A stretch of DNA of 64,000 bases from a virus. This document shows, piece after piece, positions 4,627 to 13,198 of this stretch. The stretch covers positions 62,001 to 126,000 of the IMG/VR virus record IMGVR_UViG_3300017971_000200; one strand, written 5' to 3'. Made by a program: the position numbers and the translations under genes. Numbering within the stretch: the stretch's first letter is position 1; every line of letters begins with the position of its first letter. The notes beneath the pieces are model-generated. The model saw only the letters and a program-made list of their open reading frames with translations. It was not told where the DNA came from and ran no database searches.

Positions 4627-5773
4627 TTTGTATCTCCTTTATCTTTTCTATTACCATGTCACCGGAAATCCTTTTGGTACACTCAAATTGTCTACCACTG
4701 TCTTTGTGATACGGACACCAATTCCAATCACCTTTATCAAATTCTACAAATGTGTCCACAAAACATCCCGTACATACCATACCATCATCTTTTTGAACAT
4801 AATAATTGTTTTCTTTGAACTCAAACCATGACTTTGAAAACCCACTAATCATTATCACTTTCTTTTTCAAGGCCCACGCTAACCAAGATAATCCTGATGT
4901 CAAACCTATAAAAAATATACAACGATTTATTATGTCAATCACGTCTTGTATAGGTTTATCTTTTATCACCGTTACATTATCTAAGTCACATCCCTCTTTT
5001 GAAATTGATACCACTTCATAACCTTGATCTACTAAATAATCTACCACTTGTCGCCAACCATCAGGATTGTTCCAATACTTTGCTTGAGCGGTTGAATGTG
5101 TCGCTATACAAACATATGGTTTCTTCGGTCTTTCCATATTCGAATATGGAATATCTATTTCTGGGCGAATCTCTTTATACTCCAATCCCAACATATCAGT
5201 CGCCGTTTGTTGTAAAGGTATGGTTCTCCAATCCCTTTTATTTTTGAACGGATCATTAGGATTTATTCCGATAACATACATAGCATACAGATCATCCATT
5301 TCTACTCCAGGATTTACAAATTTAATTTTGGGATACTTACTGACGAAAAGTCCATTCCAGAATGTTGAACATATCACTTCGCATTGATGTTTTTTTCTAA
5401 ATTCCTCTACATAAGGTATCCATGCTATTGTATCTCCAAGAGCTTTACTGTCAAGTTGAATATACACTCGTCTATTTTTTGCATTATAATCATGTATAAA
5501 CAATGGTTTCTTATTTTTGAATACTCTTATTTGATAATTGATAAACCATTTGAAATCTTCTTTTATCCAATGATTTATTTTTATTGTATCATGTTTTACT
5601 ATTTCATTGTTTCTATCTTTATCTAATAAAAGTATATCGTAATCATTGTTATTCTTTTCGCCGAGAATCTCTACAAATGGTTGTCCTACAAAATGAAAAT
5701 TCATCCTCTCTCTCATTTCATTCGTACCACGTCTCTTACTATTCTCGTATATGTCTATAAGTCTCTCTTTCAT
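4619..5773 (-). CDS. Heptosyltransferase-like glycosyltransferase with Cys4 site
   Basis: 384-residue GT-B protein. The C-terminal half has the ADP-heptose transferase plan (IATHSTAQAKYWN, then GLTSGLSWLAWALKKKVIMISG). Near the end four Cys (CTGC, WCPY, FECTKR) match the metal site of the autotransporter O-heptosyltransferase (TibC/BAHT) branch of GT9. It may glycosylate a phage or host surface protein, or sugar-decorate an envelope component. It overlaps the start of the next glycosyltransferase's stop (ATGA). Family assignment is from motifs; the substrate is unknown. Confidence 0.75.
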   Translation of the reverse strand: MKERLIDIYENSKRRGTNEMRERMNFHFVGQPFVEILGEKNNNDYDILLLDKDRNNEIVKHDTIKINHWIKEDFKWFINYQIRVFKNKKPLFIHDYNAKNRRVYIQLDSKALGDTIAWIPYVEEFRKKHQCEVICSTFWNGLFVSKYPKIKFVNPGVEMDDLYAMYVIGINPNDPFKNKRDWRTIPLQQTATDMLGLEYKEIRPEIDIPYSNMERPKKPYVCIATHSTAQAKYWNNPDGWRQVVDYLVDQGYEVVSISKEGCDLDNVTVIKDKPIQDVIDIINRCIFFIGLTSGLSWLAWALKKKVIMISGFSKSWFEFKENNYYVQKDDGMVCTGCFVDTFVEFDKGDWNWCPYHKDSGRQFECTKRISGDMVIEKIKEIQNV

Positions 5774-6717
5774 CCTAATACAACTCGTCTTATATTTATC
5801 GCGTCAAATACGGGCTCGCCCGTGAGAAAATATACATCGTCATAGTTGGCGAAACGATTATCATAATACTCAAGATTAAATAAAAATAAAGGTTTCTTCC
5901 AACTCAAAGCTTCCTTAACAACTAAAGGATTACACTCCGCTATATTCGATGGAAATACAACAGCGTCACAGTGTGCGTAGTAATCGTCAACGTTATCTTT
6001 TTCGCCATGAATGAAACAATTCAATGGTTTATCCTCAAATAAAGGTTTCCAATAATCCTCAAAATTCTTGGCGTAATTTCCAACAAAATCAAATACTATT
6101 TTGTCCTTTATATTCTTGTCTAAATAACGCGCCAGTTCAAACGCATATCCTTGATTCTTATTTGGTGTAAATAACCCTACCACTAAGATATGCTTACAAT
6201 TTCTCATTATATCTATATAGGGATACGGACGTTCTTCACCTACTTGTTCTTTTACTTCATATTCCACAATCTCTTTTGGTATATCTATAATGTTATATTG
6301 TTTCACTTGATACGGACTTACCATTACAAATCTATCAGGATAAAACCTTTTCTTTTGTGGATTAAATTCAACCGTATGTGATGTTTCAAAAATCATAAAT
6401 CGTCTACTATGATCATAAACGATTTCAGCAATTTTATCATCCATAAAAAGTTCAGGTACTTCTTGTAAATGAATAATGTCAGGTTGTATTTGTTCTATAT
6501 AAGATAATAACACTTCTTTATCATTATCAAGTGATAAGAAACTATCTCCAAGTAAATCTATTATTTTATTTCGTTGAACCACATAATGATCAGATAACTT
6601 TTCATATTCAACAATATAAATATCGTATGTATCAACCAAAAGTTCTATTGTTCTCAATAGATATTGAGGCATTCCACCAGTTGAAAGATGTGGAACGATG
6701 TACATAACTTTTTTCAT
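5770..6717 (-). CDS. Glycosyltransferase family 4-like (GT-B)
   Basis: 315 residues. The N-terminal MYIVPHLSTGGMPQYLL carries the glycine-rich acceptor loop. The C-terminal half has LVVGLFTPNKNQGYAFELA and the donor-binding PSNIAECNPLVVKEAL segment with the ExxxxxxxxE pattern of GT4 enzymes. Coupled by 4-base overlaps to genes on both sides. It probably works with the heptosyltransferase-like gene on one glycan. Sugar unknown. Confidence 0.85.
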   Translation of the reverse strand: MKKVMYIVPHLSTGGMPQYLLRTIELLVDTYDIYIVEYEKLSDHYVVQRNKIIDLLGDSFLSLDNDKEVLLSYIEQIQPDIIHLQEVPELFMDDKIAEIVYDHSRRFMIFETSHTVEFNPQKKRFYPDRFVMVSPYQVKQYNIIDIPKEIVEYEVKEQVGEERPYPYIDIMRNCKHILVVGLFTPNKNQGYAFELARYLDKNIKDKIVFDFVGNYAKNFEDYWKPLFEDKPLNCFIHGEKDNVDDYYAHCDAVVFPSNIAECNPLVVKEALSWKKPLFLFNLEYYDNRFANYDDVYFLTGEPVFDAINIRRVVLG

Positions 6718-7040
6718 ACAATCTCTTTCATTATTATTTTCGCCCGTTTCGAAGGCTCTTTTGTCATAAATGGAACTGGGCGAGCCGTTGTGTAATCGTA
6801 CTCGTTACGACCACAAGTTATATCGATTATGTCACCGGTCTCAGGATTCCTGAGAAACCAATGCGTGCCTTCCTCAATCTCCATACAATAAGGTTTATAA
6901 CCTTTCTCTTTTCCCTCTAAATGATAATAAACTTCACTCGCGGTATAACAATGACCGAATAACGGTCTATCTTTATCCCTATACTTTTTCTTTATAAGTT
7001 CAGGATGATTTATAAGTGATTTCTTTATTTCATTTATCAA
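6714..7040 (-). CDS. Phage protein with possible Cys-His-Asp catalytic set
   Basis: 108 residues with GHCYTASEVYYHL, THWFLRNPETGDIIDIT. The Cys, His and Asp are placed as in small papain/transglutaminase-fold proteins, so a peptidase-like or inactive fold is possible. In operon with the glycosyltransferases. The assignment is tentative. Confidence 0.65.
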   Translation of the reverse strand: MINEIKKSLINHPELIKKKYRDKDRPLFGHCYTASEVYYHLEGKEKGYKPYCMEIEEGTHWFLRNPETGDIIDITCGRNEYDYTTARPVPFMTKEPSKRAKIIMKEIV

Positions 7041-7215
7041 CCGTTACTCCATATGGTTTTTCACGATGGTTAGGAGTTTTCCCTACCATTTGTGGAATAT
7101 AATTTACTTGTTTATACTCTCTACATCCTTGACAATCACCAACTTGTTTTGCTGATACCAACAACCAAATCCTATCTATATCATAATGTGGAGCACATTC
7201 GTCACATACTAACAT
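7030..7215 (-). CDS. Zinc-ribbon-like small protein, 61 aa
   Basis: Two Cys pairs (CDEC and CQGC) about 28 residues apart suggest a treble-clef or ribbon metal site. First protein gene after the terminator-like structure at 7238-7300. Overlaps the following gene by 11 bases. Confidence 0.68.
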   Translation of the reverse strand: MLVCDECAPHYDIDRIWLLVSAKQVGDCQGCREYKQVNYIPQMVGKTPNHREKPYGVTVDK

Positions 7216-7237
7216 TGTTTTCTCTCGTTTGGAAATA

Positions 7238-7300
7238 AATAAAAAAGGCTTTACAGGTCAGCCACTCGCATCCCACCGGTTTGTTTCACCCGCCAAAGCC
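7238..7300 (-). terminator. Terminator-like structured element after tRNA-Thr
   Basis: AAGGCTTT/AAAGCCTT stem with a 42-base GC-rich loop, followed by T-rich sequence. It probably ends the short tRNA unit at 7326-7540. The long structured loop also leaves room for an attenuator or riboswitch controlling the gene at 7030; no known aptamer recognised. Confidence 0.5.
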
Positions 7301-7325
7301 TTGTCCGCTGCGTAAAACCTTTTTG

Positions 7326-7397
7326 AGCTCCCTATCAGAATCGAACTGATAACTTCTACTTACGAGGCAGATATTTTTCCAATTAAACTAAAGGAGC
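7326..7397 (-). tRNA. tRNA-Thr(CGT)
   Basis: Acceptor GCTCCTT/AGGGAGC, anticodon stem TCTGC/GTAGA with loop CTCGTAA (CGT), T-loop TTCGATT. Separate from the main array, completing the Thr set with 1987 and 2068. Confidence 0.9.
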
Positions 7398-7399
7398 AT

Positions 7400-7483
7400 A
7401 AACGGCAACTAATTTACTTGTCGTGATTTTTTTCGTATAGGAATTTGCTCACGAAACAAACCCTAAAGAATGAGTTGCCGTTT
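7400..7483 (-). ncRNA. Nested-stem RNA next to tRNA-Thr
   Basis: Ends AAACGGCAACT and AGTTGCCGTTT form a perfect 11-bp stem, and inside TCGTGA/TCACGA forms a second. Same plan as the spacers in the 5' array, again abutting a tRNA. No ORF. Confidence 0.5.
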
Positions 7484-7547
7484 GAACCTCGCTGTGATAA
7501 ATCACTAGCGACCGGTCCCGTTATATTTTCGTTCTTGTCTATAAATA
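7484..7547 (-). promoter_or_regulatory. Leader region with ATATTTATA box and hairpin
   Basis: Contains an ATATTTATA box at 7537-7546 on the minus strand and a CGCT-GTGAT/ATCAC-AGCG hairpin. Likely promoter and leader of the tRNA-Thr unit. No TTGACA. Confidence 0.35.
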
Positions 7548-7970
7548 TTATACGTCTGAATTTTCAATAAGTTCCGCGGCTCTCTCTAAAAAGAAAATTT
7601 TATCTGTTTCAAGATCTGTATATACTCTTGTCCATGTTGGAGCACGAAATTCACCATCTACATAATCCAAATCAATTTGATCAACCGCATCACTACCAGT
7701 TTCCATATCTTCATATGTTTTAGCATATGTTTCGAACCATAAAATGTTTTCAGGTTTTGTTCCTTTTGGAAATACATCTTCTTGATTAAATAACTTTGTA
7801 GCAATCGTTTCACAAGCATTTGTTACACTTGTTCCGGTATCAGGAACTCCGGGCTCAGTCATTACAACTACACATTTTCCTTTATGTGTATACACTTGAA
7901 CTATACACCATGAATCATGAATACCATATCCCTTGTATTCAAATCTAAAGTCTACATAATGTTGTTTCAT
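7548..7970 (-). CDS. Conserved-looking phage protein, 140 aa
   Basis: Mixed alpha/beta, acidic, no signal peptide. N-terminal strands (MKQHYVDFRFEYKGYGI) then a central segment with conserved-looking Trp and Tyr. Abuts the upstream coiled-coil genes by one base. Not recognised. Confidence 0.7.
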   Translation of the reverse strand: MKQHYVDFRFEYKGYGIHDSWCIVQVYTHKGKCVVVMTEPGVPDTGTSVTNACETIATKLFNQEDVFPKGTKPENILWFETYAKTYEDMETGSDAVDQIDLDYVDGEFRAPTWTRVYTDLETDKIFFLERAAELIENSDV

Positions 7971-8177
7971 TTACTTACCTTTCCCGGCGACATACCTACC
8001 TTTCGCCAATTCCTCTAAATGTTGTTCAATTTTTATGACCTTTTCCTGAAGCGCGTTTAACTCAACTTGCTTTAGCGCAACAGTTGGTTCAGTTTTTACG
8101 GCATTCAATGACCGAATTGCCGATTCAACTAATTTTTCAAGATGTGTTTTTGTGTTTATTGGTATTGATGTACTCAT
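7971..8177 (-). CDS. Helical small protein, 68 aa
   Basis: Predicted coiled coil across residues 10-60 (LEKLVESAIRSL, QEKVIKIEQHLEEL). Member of a run of three short helical genes. Function unknown. Confidence 0.65.
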   Translation of the reverse strand: MSTSIPINTKTHLEKLVESAIRSLNAVKTEPTVALKQVELNALQEKVIKIEQHLEELAKGRYVAGKGK

Positions 8178-8180
8178 AAC

Positions 8181-8402
8181 TTACTCCTTAAAAATTTCTC
8201 TAAGTTCCTTTTTTAAATCTTCTATTTCTTTTTCTTGTTTCGTCATTCTTTCTATCGCAATTTGTATTGTAGTCATATCCCACGTACCACCATAAACACC
8301 ATATGTAGTTAAAGTTGTACTCAATTCGTCTTTCGCCACTCTTAGTTGGCGACGAAGTTCCTTGTAACGTTTACGTCGAGCTAAATAATCAACCAATTTC
8401 AC
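8181..8402 (-). CDS. Coiled-coil protein, 73 aa
   Basis: Charged heptad-like helices at both ends (LARRKRYKELRRQLR; KQEKEIEDLKKELREI). Overlaps its upstream neighbour by four bases. No family known. Confidence 0.65.
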   Translation of the reverse strand: MKLVDYLARRKRYKELRRQLRVAKDELSTTLTTYGVYGGTWDMTTIQIAIERMTKQEKEIEDLKKELREIFKE

Positions 8403-8638
8403 TTTTTTCTCCCATCGATTTGTTTTTTGATGTCTCTTATTATTTCAATTTCATTTTCAAGAACCTTGATGAACTCATTTAACTCAACTTGAGCCATTGA
8501 ACGTTCAACTTTACTTCCACCATTCTTTAATAAATCTATCAACGTAAGCCCATTGATCTTCCAAAATGATTTCATCTTTGTCGCCCGTAACTTTCGCGCG
8601 TCTCGTATCTCATTTCTAATCCAATCAACTCTCGACAT
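8399..8638 (-). CDS. Helical basic protein, 79 aa
   Basis: Basic N-terminus and helical remainder ending KKQIDGRKK. Stop and start overlap the glycosyltransferase gene by one base. Function unknown. Confidence 0.65.
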   Translation of the reverse strand: MSRVDWIRNEIRDARKLRATKMKSFWKINGLTLIDLLKNGGSKVERSMAQVELNEFIKVLENEIEIIRDIKKQIDGRKK

Positions 8639-9321
8639 TATAATACCATCGCTTTCTCGTGACCTACTATTATACTTGGATCAACCATTATTTTCATTCC
8701 TTTTTCAATTACCGTTCTACAAAATCCCACATCCTCACTCGTAAAGTCTGTCATAATAATTCCATTATCTAAAGGTATATCTTCCCATATAGGCTTAAAC
8801 CAGGGATAACCAACTTTTTCAAATACACCTTTTCGTACTAACATAAAACCCATACCGGTATAGGCGACTTCAATTAATGTGTCTTTATCATATACTTTTA
8901 AATCGTCAACACTCATAAATTTGAATGTACCACTTCTTTTAAAAAATTCCAAATCCCAATTTACAACTGTTGCGAAGTGTTTTTGATCTTCCATTCTATA
9001 TAAACCAGATACTATATCAAGTTGTGGATAACCCTCAAGTGTGGCGACTAACTTAAAAAATTGTTCAGGATTCCATACTATATCCGAATCAATCCACATC
9101 ATGTAATCATAATCTACTTGACCTTGAAAAGGCTTTTGATCCTTACCTCTTAGATTGTCGCCCCCTAAACACATATTACGGGCATAATAAACAACACTAC
9201 TATACTTGTTTATAACCTGAAACTCAATGCCTCGTCTCCATAATTGACCAAGAGTTTCACTCCAAGACATTAAAAACTTGTTCGAATATGTTCTCCCAGG
9301 TATTGCTAAAATTATTTTCAT
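8638..9321 (-). CDS. GT-A glycosyltransferase
   Basis: 227 residues. IILAIPGRTYSNKFLMSW opens a Rossmann-like GT-A fold, and MMWIDSDIVWN carries the DxD metal/nucleotide-sugar motif. MGFMLVRKGVFEKVG and SEDVGFCRTVIEKG match the acceptor-side motifs of GT2/phage glycosyltransferases. Third glycosyltransferase in 5 kb, so a dedicated glycosylation module is likely. Donor and acceptor unknown. Confidence 0.82.
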   Translation of the reverse strand: MKIILAIPGRTYSNKFLMSWSETLGQLWRRGIEFQVINKYSSVVYYARNMCLGGDNLRGKDQKPFQGQVDYDYMMWIDSDIVWNPEQFFKLVATLEGYPQLDIVSGLYRMEDQKHFATVVNWDLEFFKRSGTFKFMSVDDLKVYDKDTLIEVAYTGMGFMLVRKGVFEKVGYPWFKPIWEDIPLDNGIIMTDFTSEDVGFCRTVIEKGMKIMVDPSIIVGHEKAMVL

Positions 9322-9584
9322 ACATTCACCGTTTTGTCCACTGATAAATGATATTCACCTTTGATACGATAACTCGGAAATAGACGAACAAAATCAAGTT
9401 TGATTTTTTGTTCAACATTATTTATAACAGAATCATCTATATATGTTTTGTTTTCTTCCTTTTGATAATATCTTATCACTACAAACCAAGTATCATCTTG
9501 TTCCCAATAATGAATAATATCATGTTCAAAATTTCCATACCAACTATCAATGGCTCGTTGTACGTCTACATTTTGTAACTTCAT
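9318..9584 (-). CDS. Unknown protein, 88 aa
   Basis: Small alpha/beta protein with an aromatic-rich middle (HYWEQDDTWFVVIRYY). Overlaps both neighbours by four bases, so it is translated as part of the same operon. Confidence 0.65.
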   Translation of the reverse strand: MKLQNVDVQRAIDSWYGNFEHDIIHYWEQDDTWFVVIRYYQKEENKTYIDDSVINNVEQKIKLDFVRLFPSYRIKGEYHLSVDKTVNV

Positions 9585-9811
9585 TTCTCTACCTCTTTTT
9601 TATATGTCGCCTGACACACTCGACAACGATATACAATAGTATAATCAAGATACTGCCCATCGTCGTCCTCTTTAATCTCCAAACACTTCTCCGTATATAA
9701 GTGTTCCTCTTTACAATTATGCTCGCCAACATATCGGGGACGCGGAACTACATCCACGTGCCCGATTGTTAACCCCAAATCCCTTAATTTCTTGTACTCT
9801 TTACTCAACAT
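9581..9811 (-). CDS. Zinc-binding-type small protein
   Basis: Start chosen at MLSKEYKKLRDLG because AAGG sits six bases upstream; a longer in-frame reading to 9832 exists. NCKEEH, a central Cys and CRVC near the C-terminus suggest a metal site. Start overlaps the 3' end of the HD-Pnk gene. Confidence 0.65.
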   Translation of the reverse strand: MLSKEYKKLRDLGLTIGHVDVVPRPRYVGEHNCKEEHLYTEKCLEIKEDDDGQYLDYTIVYRCRVCQATYKKEVEK

Positions 9812-10862
9812 AAATAACCTTATTGAACTCACTCTTTAAAGATTGTTCACCTTTCTTGAATAATTTATATTGTTTACGGATAATTGATTCCGGTACAACT
9901 GATCTATCAACTCCATTTTCTATATCCTTGTTTACTCGTTCTAATGAAGTTTCTACATCAGATTCAAATACAACGGCTATCTTTTGCGCACCATTGAAAT
10001 CAGCCATAAACTCAACTCTCAACCATTTATTTACATTGGTAGCATCCAAATACACTTTACCATATCTACGTAACGCGACTTTCATTCTTATTTTCGCGGT
10101 TGGCCAAACTTCAGCATTCATAGATTGATCGGAAACATCACCGGTCAACTCTCTACGAATATCGTCTGGCGAAACAATGTATTTTGGATCAACATTTTTT
10201 AAATAACGAGATTTACCTGAACCAGATATTCCAACCATTACATATACCTTTTTACTGGAATGTCTTTGTTTGAAATATACCCACTTTTCTTTGATAACGT
10301 TTTTCAACCTATCAGACCAATCGGATTCTTTCAAATATAATTGTTTGGATATAACCTTGTCAGCGGTAATAAAATCATCTAAATCGGGATCATCTTGTAA
10401 CTTCTTGTGACCCGGATTCAAATCCATATGTTTATCAATCATACGATAAGTTAAATCATAATGTTTGATTCTATTTTTTATAGATTCTAAATACTTTATA
10501 GATTCTTTTGGATGTCCAAAAGCATATATACGATCATTACCTACATTAGTCTTAGTTCCCTTACCATAATCATGTAAAAAAGCTGCTTCTAACAAATCAG
10601 GACGTTTTAATTTCCATACAGCCATTACTACATAATAAGTGTGATAAAAAGCATCAAACTCAGGGTGATGGTTCAAACCTTGTGGAACGCCCTCTAAAGC
10701 GTTTACAACCTTAGCGGTAATATCATATTCACGTAACGCTCTTTTCCATTCCTCTATATAAGTAGCATTAGTAACAATTCTACGTTGTGGATATTCACGA
10801 ACAATCGCCCGTGAACATAACCAAGTTTCAACCAATATGTTTTTTAAACTTTGTTGTGCCAT
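9801..10862 (-). CDS. HD-Pnk: HD phosphoesterase fused to polynucleotide kinase
   Basis: 353 residues. The N-terminal half is an HD domain (HHPEFDAFYHTYYV, FLHDYGKGTK, IDKHMDLNPGHK). From about residue 205 a P-loop kinase follows (VYVMVGISGSGKS, SPDDIRRELTG, DATNVNK). This is the architecture of Runella HD-Pnk, which removes 2',3'-phosphates and phosphorylates 5'-OH ends of broken RNA. It prepares ends for the RNA ligase encoded one gene upstream, so tRNA repair after anticodon-nuclease attack is the likely role. Confidence 0.88.
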   Translation of the reverse strand: MAQQSLKNILVETWLCSRAIVREYPQRRIVTNATYIEEWKRALREYDITAKVVNALEGVPQGLNHHPEFDAFYHTYYVVMAVWKLKRPDLLEAAFLHDYGKGTKTNVGNDRIYAFGHPKESIKYLESIKNRIKHYDLTYRMIDKHMDLNPGHKKLQDDPDLDDFITADKVISKQLYLKESDWSDRLKNVIKEKWVYFKQRHSSKKVYVMVGISGSGKSRYLKNVDPKYIVSPDDIRRELTGDVSDQSMNAEVWPTAKIRMKVALRRYGKVYLDATNVNKWLRVEFMADFNGAQKIAVVFESDVETSLERVNKDIENGVDRSVVPESIIRKQYKLFKKGEQSLKSEFNKVIYVE

Positions 10863-10884
10863 AATAACCTCTTTTCTTACCTAT

Positions 10885-10913
10885 AAGTTACAAAACTTTT
10901 TACTAAATGTCAA
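10885..10913 (-). promoter_or_regulatory. Promoter for HD-Pnk
   Basis: TTGACA, 17 bases, TAACTT on the minus strand, 22 bases upstream of the HD-Pnk start. It overlaps the last codons of the HD-GYP gene. The -10 is weaker than in the other copies. Confidence 0.65.
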
Positions 10914-11511
10914 GTGTTTTTTTCAATATTTTTTCCTTTTCTAATACCTTATGTAACGCTTGTAAAATAAACAACTCATACTCTTTTCCTGCTCTCGCAT
11001 ACATATGAGTAATAACATTCTTTGGATCAAAACCCTTTCGATATGGGCGATCCTGCGTCATAGCATCATAAACATCAACTATCGCTAATATCTGGGCGAG
11101 CCCGTTGAACTCCGTTCCCTTTAAACCATTTGGATAACCTGTACCATTCAACTTCTCATGATGTTGCTCAACTATCTCAGCTTCAGCATCCATACCAAGT
11201 GACCGTAAAATCGTAGCACTGTCTGATGGATGTTGTTTGATACTCTCATATTCTTCGCCAGTTAATTTACCGGGTTTAAATAAAATACCCTTTGGTATCT
11301 TGATTTTTCCCACATCATGATAATACGCTGCACGTGTTACCAGGTTCGCGGTTTTCAAGTCTAAACCCAACTCTTGGGCGACCATCTTAACAATCCTACC
11401 AACCCTTAAAGAATGTTTTTGGGTATAATCAGAGTCCTCTACGGCTTTCAGAAGACTCATTGTGATTAATACCCTTTGATAGTCTATTTCAAATTTAGTG
11501 TCCTTTGCCAT
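10903..11511 (-). CDS. HD-GYP domain phosphodiesterase
   Basis: 202 residues covering a full HD-GYP catalytic core: HSLRVGRIVKMVAQELG, AAYYHDVGKIKIPKGIL, IKQHP, EQHHEKLNGTGYPNGLKG, IVDVYDAMTQDRPYRKG. Family members hydrolyse c-di-GMP or cGAMP-type dinucleotides. It has no sensor domain. It could lower host c-di-GMP or destroy cyclic-dinucleotide alarm signals of CBASS-type defence (inference). Sits between the two RNA-repair genes and overlaps the ligase stop. Confidence 0.9.
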   Translation of the reverse strand: MAKDTKFEIDYQRVLITMSLLKAVEDSDYTQKHSLRVGRIVKMVAQELGLDLKTANLVTRAAYYHDVGKIKIPKGILFKPGKLTGEEYESIKQHPSDSATILRSLGMDAEAEIVEQHHEKLNGTGYPNGLKGTEFNGLAQILAIVDVYDAMTQDRPYRKGFDPKNVITHMYARAGKEYELFILQALHKVLEKEKILKKTLDI

Positions 11512-12691
11512 TTATTTTCTCTACCAATAAATTTTTTATTCGTTTTAATCCCTTTTGTTCGTACAATCCATGTATTACATCTATCGCCTTTAATTCAGGT
11601 TTATCTACCATAGTGAAAATAAATCCAACTCGATCACGTTTGATTTTATCTTGTATCTCTAACGCTAACTCTTTACGAGACATTTCAGGCGCTCTTTTTC
11701 TATAATACTCACCCTCTTTAGATAAATATTCAATCAATTCAAAATACCTTTTTTTCAACAACTTATATTCTTCTTTTACGGAATCAGGTAACTTGTCCAA
11801 ATATACTTCAAATTCTTCTTCCTCGTTGTCCAATAAAACACCTACCAAGTTGTTAGTCACACCCTCGCCAGTAGCTACATGGTGTAAATGAACATACTTT
11901 GGCGACTTAACTTTTACTCGACCAACTACTAAATCATCTTTGAACTGAACAACTATAAATCCCTCAAATCCATTTCCCTTTTCATTCTCTTTATCAGCAA
12001 TTTCAGATAATTCGGAAACATCCTTAACATCTTTCAAATCAAACAATCTTGGAAAACGTATAGAATATCCCTTGAACATCTTTTCGTATTTCTTCTTTAT
12101 GGATTTATGGAATATATTAAAGTCACGTAATTCACCATCGTTTTCTTTTAAACCAATGAAAACTAACTCTTTTACGCCTTCATAATCAACTACTATTTGA
12201 TTTGATGGATGTACCAACTCAAACATATAAGTCAAATTTGGCGAAAATTCCGCAGTTAACTTTTCAAAATCTTCTTTAGAAACTACATCAAAGAAAATCT
12301 TGGAAAAAGAAATTCCATCCATATTAGACGCATCATCAGCATCAATAGTTCCATTAGTTGCTACTCTCCATTCACCATCATAAAAATATACTTTTATAAT
12401 AGAACCATCTACCTTTTCAACTACATAAGAATCATCTAATATCAAATTGTAAGCATATATTTCACCGTAGTTGAAAAACTTATCAAATGGATGCGCAACT
12501 ATATTCCAAGTTCCCTTTTCTAATATGATACCACGAGATTCTTTTACAATCTTGTTAGAGAAATCGGAATTAAACTGATTATACTTGAATATAACTAAGT
12601 TATCCTTAGCATTAATATGCAAGTTGAACGGGTCTTTACGTAAATCATCTAAAGACCGTATTTTCAATATTTTTTGTAAGTTCAATTTCAC
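11495..12691 (-). CDS. RNA ligase, T4 Rnl1 type
   Basis: 398 residues, GTG start with GGAG upstream. The nucleotidyl-transfer motif KVDGS (about residue 94), SRGIILE, TYMFELVHPSN, FEGFIVV and RVKVKSPKYV correspond to ligase motifs I, Ia/III, IV and V. The C-terminal helical domain resembles the tRNA-specific part of Rnl1. It seals 3'-OH/5'-P RNA ends made by the neighbouring HD-Pnk. A promoter lies just upstream. Confidence 0.88.
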   Translation of the reverse strand: MKLNLQKILKIRSLDDLRKDPFNLHINAKDNLVIFKYNQFNSDFSNKIVKESRGIILEKGTWNIVAHPFDKFFNYGEIYAYNLILDDSYVVEKVDGSIIKVYFYDGEWRVATNGTIDADDASNMDGISFSKIFFDVVSKEDFEKLTAEFSPNLTYMFELVHPSNQIVVDYEGVKELVFIGLKENDGELRDFNIFHKSIKKKYEKMFKGYSIRFPRLFDLKDVKDVSELSEIADKENEKGNGFEGFIVVQFKDDLVVGRVKVKSPKYVHLHHVATGEGVTNNLVGVLLDNEEEEFEVYLDKLPDSVKEEYKLLKKRYFELIEYLSKEGEYYRKRAPEMSRKELALEIQDKIKRDRVGFIFTMVDKPELKAIDVIHGLYEQKGLKRIKNLLVEKINGKGH

Positions 12692-12717
12692 GTTATTTCT
12701 CCATTCATTTATACACC

Positions 12718-12746
12718 AATATACAAAATTAAAGTATAAATGTCAA
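12718..12746 (-). promoter_or_regulatory. Promoter for RNA ligase and HD-GYP
   Basis: TTGACA-17-TATATT on the minus strand, 27 bases before the GTG start of the ligase. Confidence 0.82.
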
Positions 12747-13000
12747 CTGTTATTTTTATTATTTACGCCTTGTTTCGGTTTTGATACATATTCTTCAAAT
12801 AATTTTACAAGATCATCTTCACATCCTAATTCTTCAGCAAGTTCATCTAATTTTAATCCGCCCATACCACCTACAATACCACATAACATATTACCCCAAA
12901 TATCGGCTACCTGTTGATCATGTTTCAAATGAACTTGTCTTTTAATTTCTACCTCTTTTTCATTTTCATCAAGATAGAATTTTTCTCGATCCTCACTCAT
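12743..13000 (-). CDS. Acidic helical protein, 85 aa
   Basis: Charged N-terminus, a Gly-rich turn (CGIVGGMGG) and an acidic C-terminal helix. Ends inside the promoter box and overlaps the next upstream gene by one base. Unknown. Confidence 0.65.
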   Translation of the reverse strand: MSEDREKFYLDENEKEVEIKRQVHLKHDQQVADIWGNMLCGIVGGMGGLKLDELAEELGCEDDLVKLFEEYVSKPKQGVNNKNNS

Positions 13001-13191
13001 TATACCAATGGAAGTTTACCGAATAACAGGACGCCGTAATAGTTTAGAGTAACTAAAAGATTTACTACAAAAGCTACCCACATAAAAAATTTTATCAAGT
13101 TGTTAGCAACGCCTTTTTTATTCCAAAAATACGCTGCTAAAAACAATAAAAATGTGTTTACGATTAAAACAATACCTAATAACATAACCAT
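13000..13191 (-). CDS. Two-pass membrane protein, 63 aa
   Basis: Two hydrophobic helices (about 2-20 and 32-55) linked by a short polar loop. Member of a run of tiny membrane genes. Confidence 0.7.
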   Translation of the reverse strand: MVMLLGIVLIVNTFLLFLAAYFWNKKGVANNLIKFFMWVAFVVNLLVTLNYYGVLLFGKLPLV

Positions 13192-13198
13192 TCTCCTT

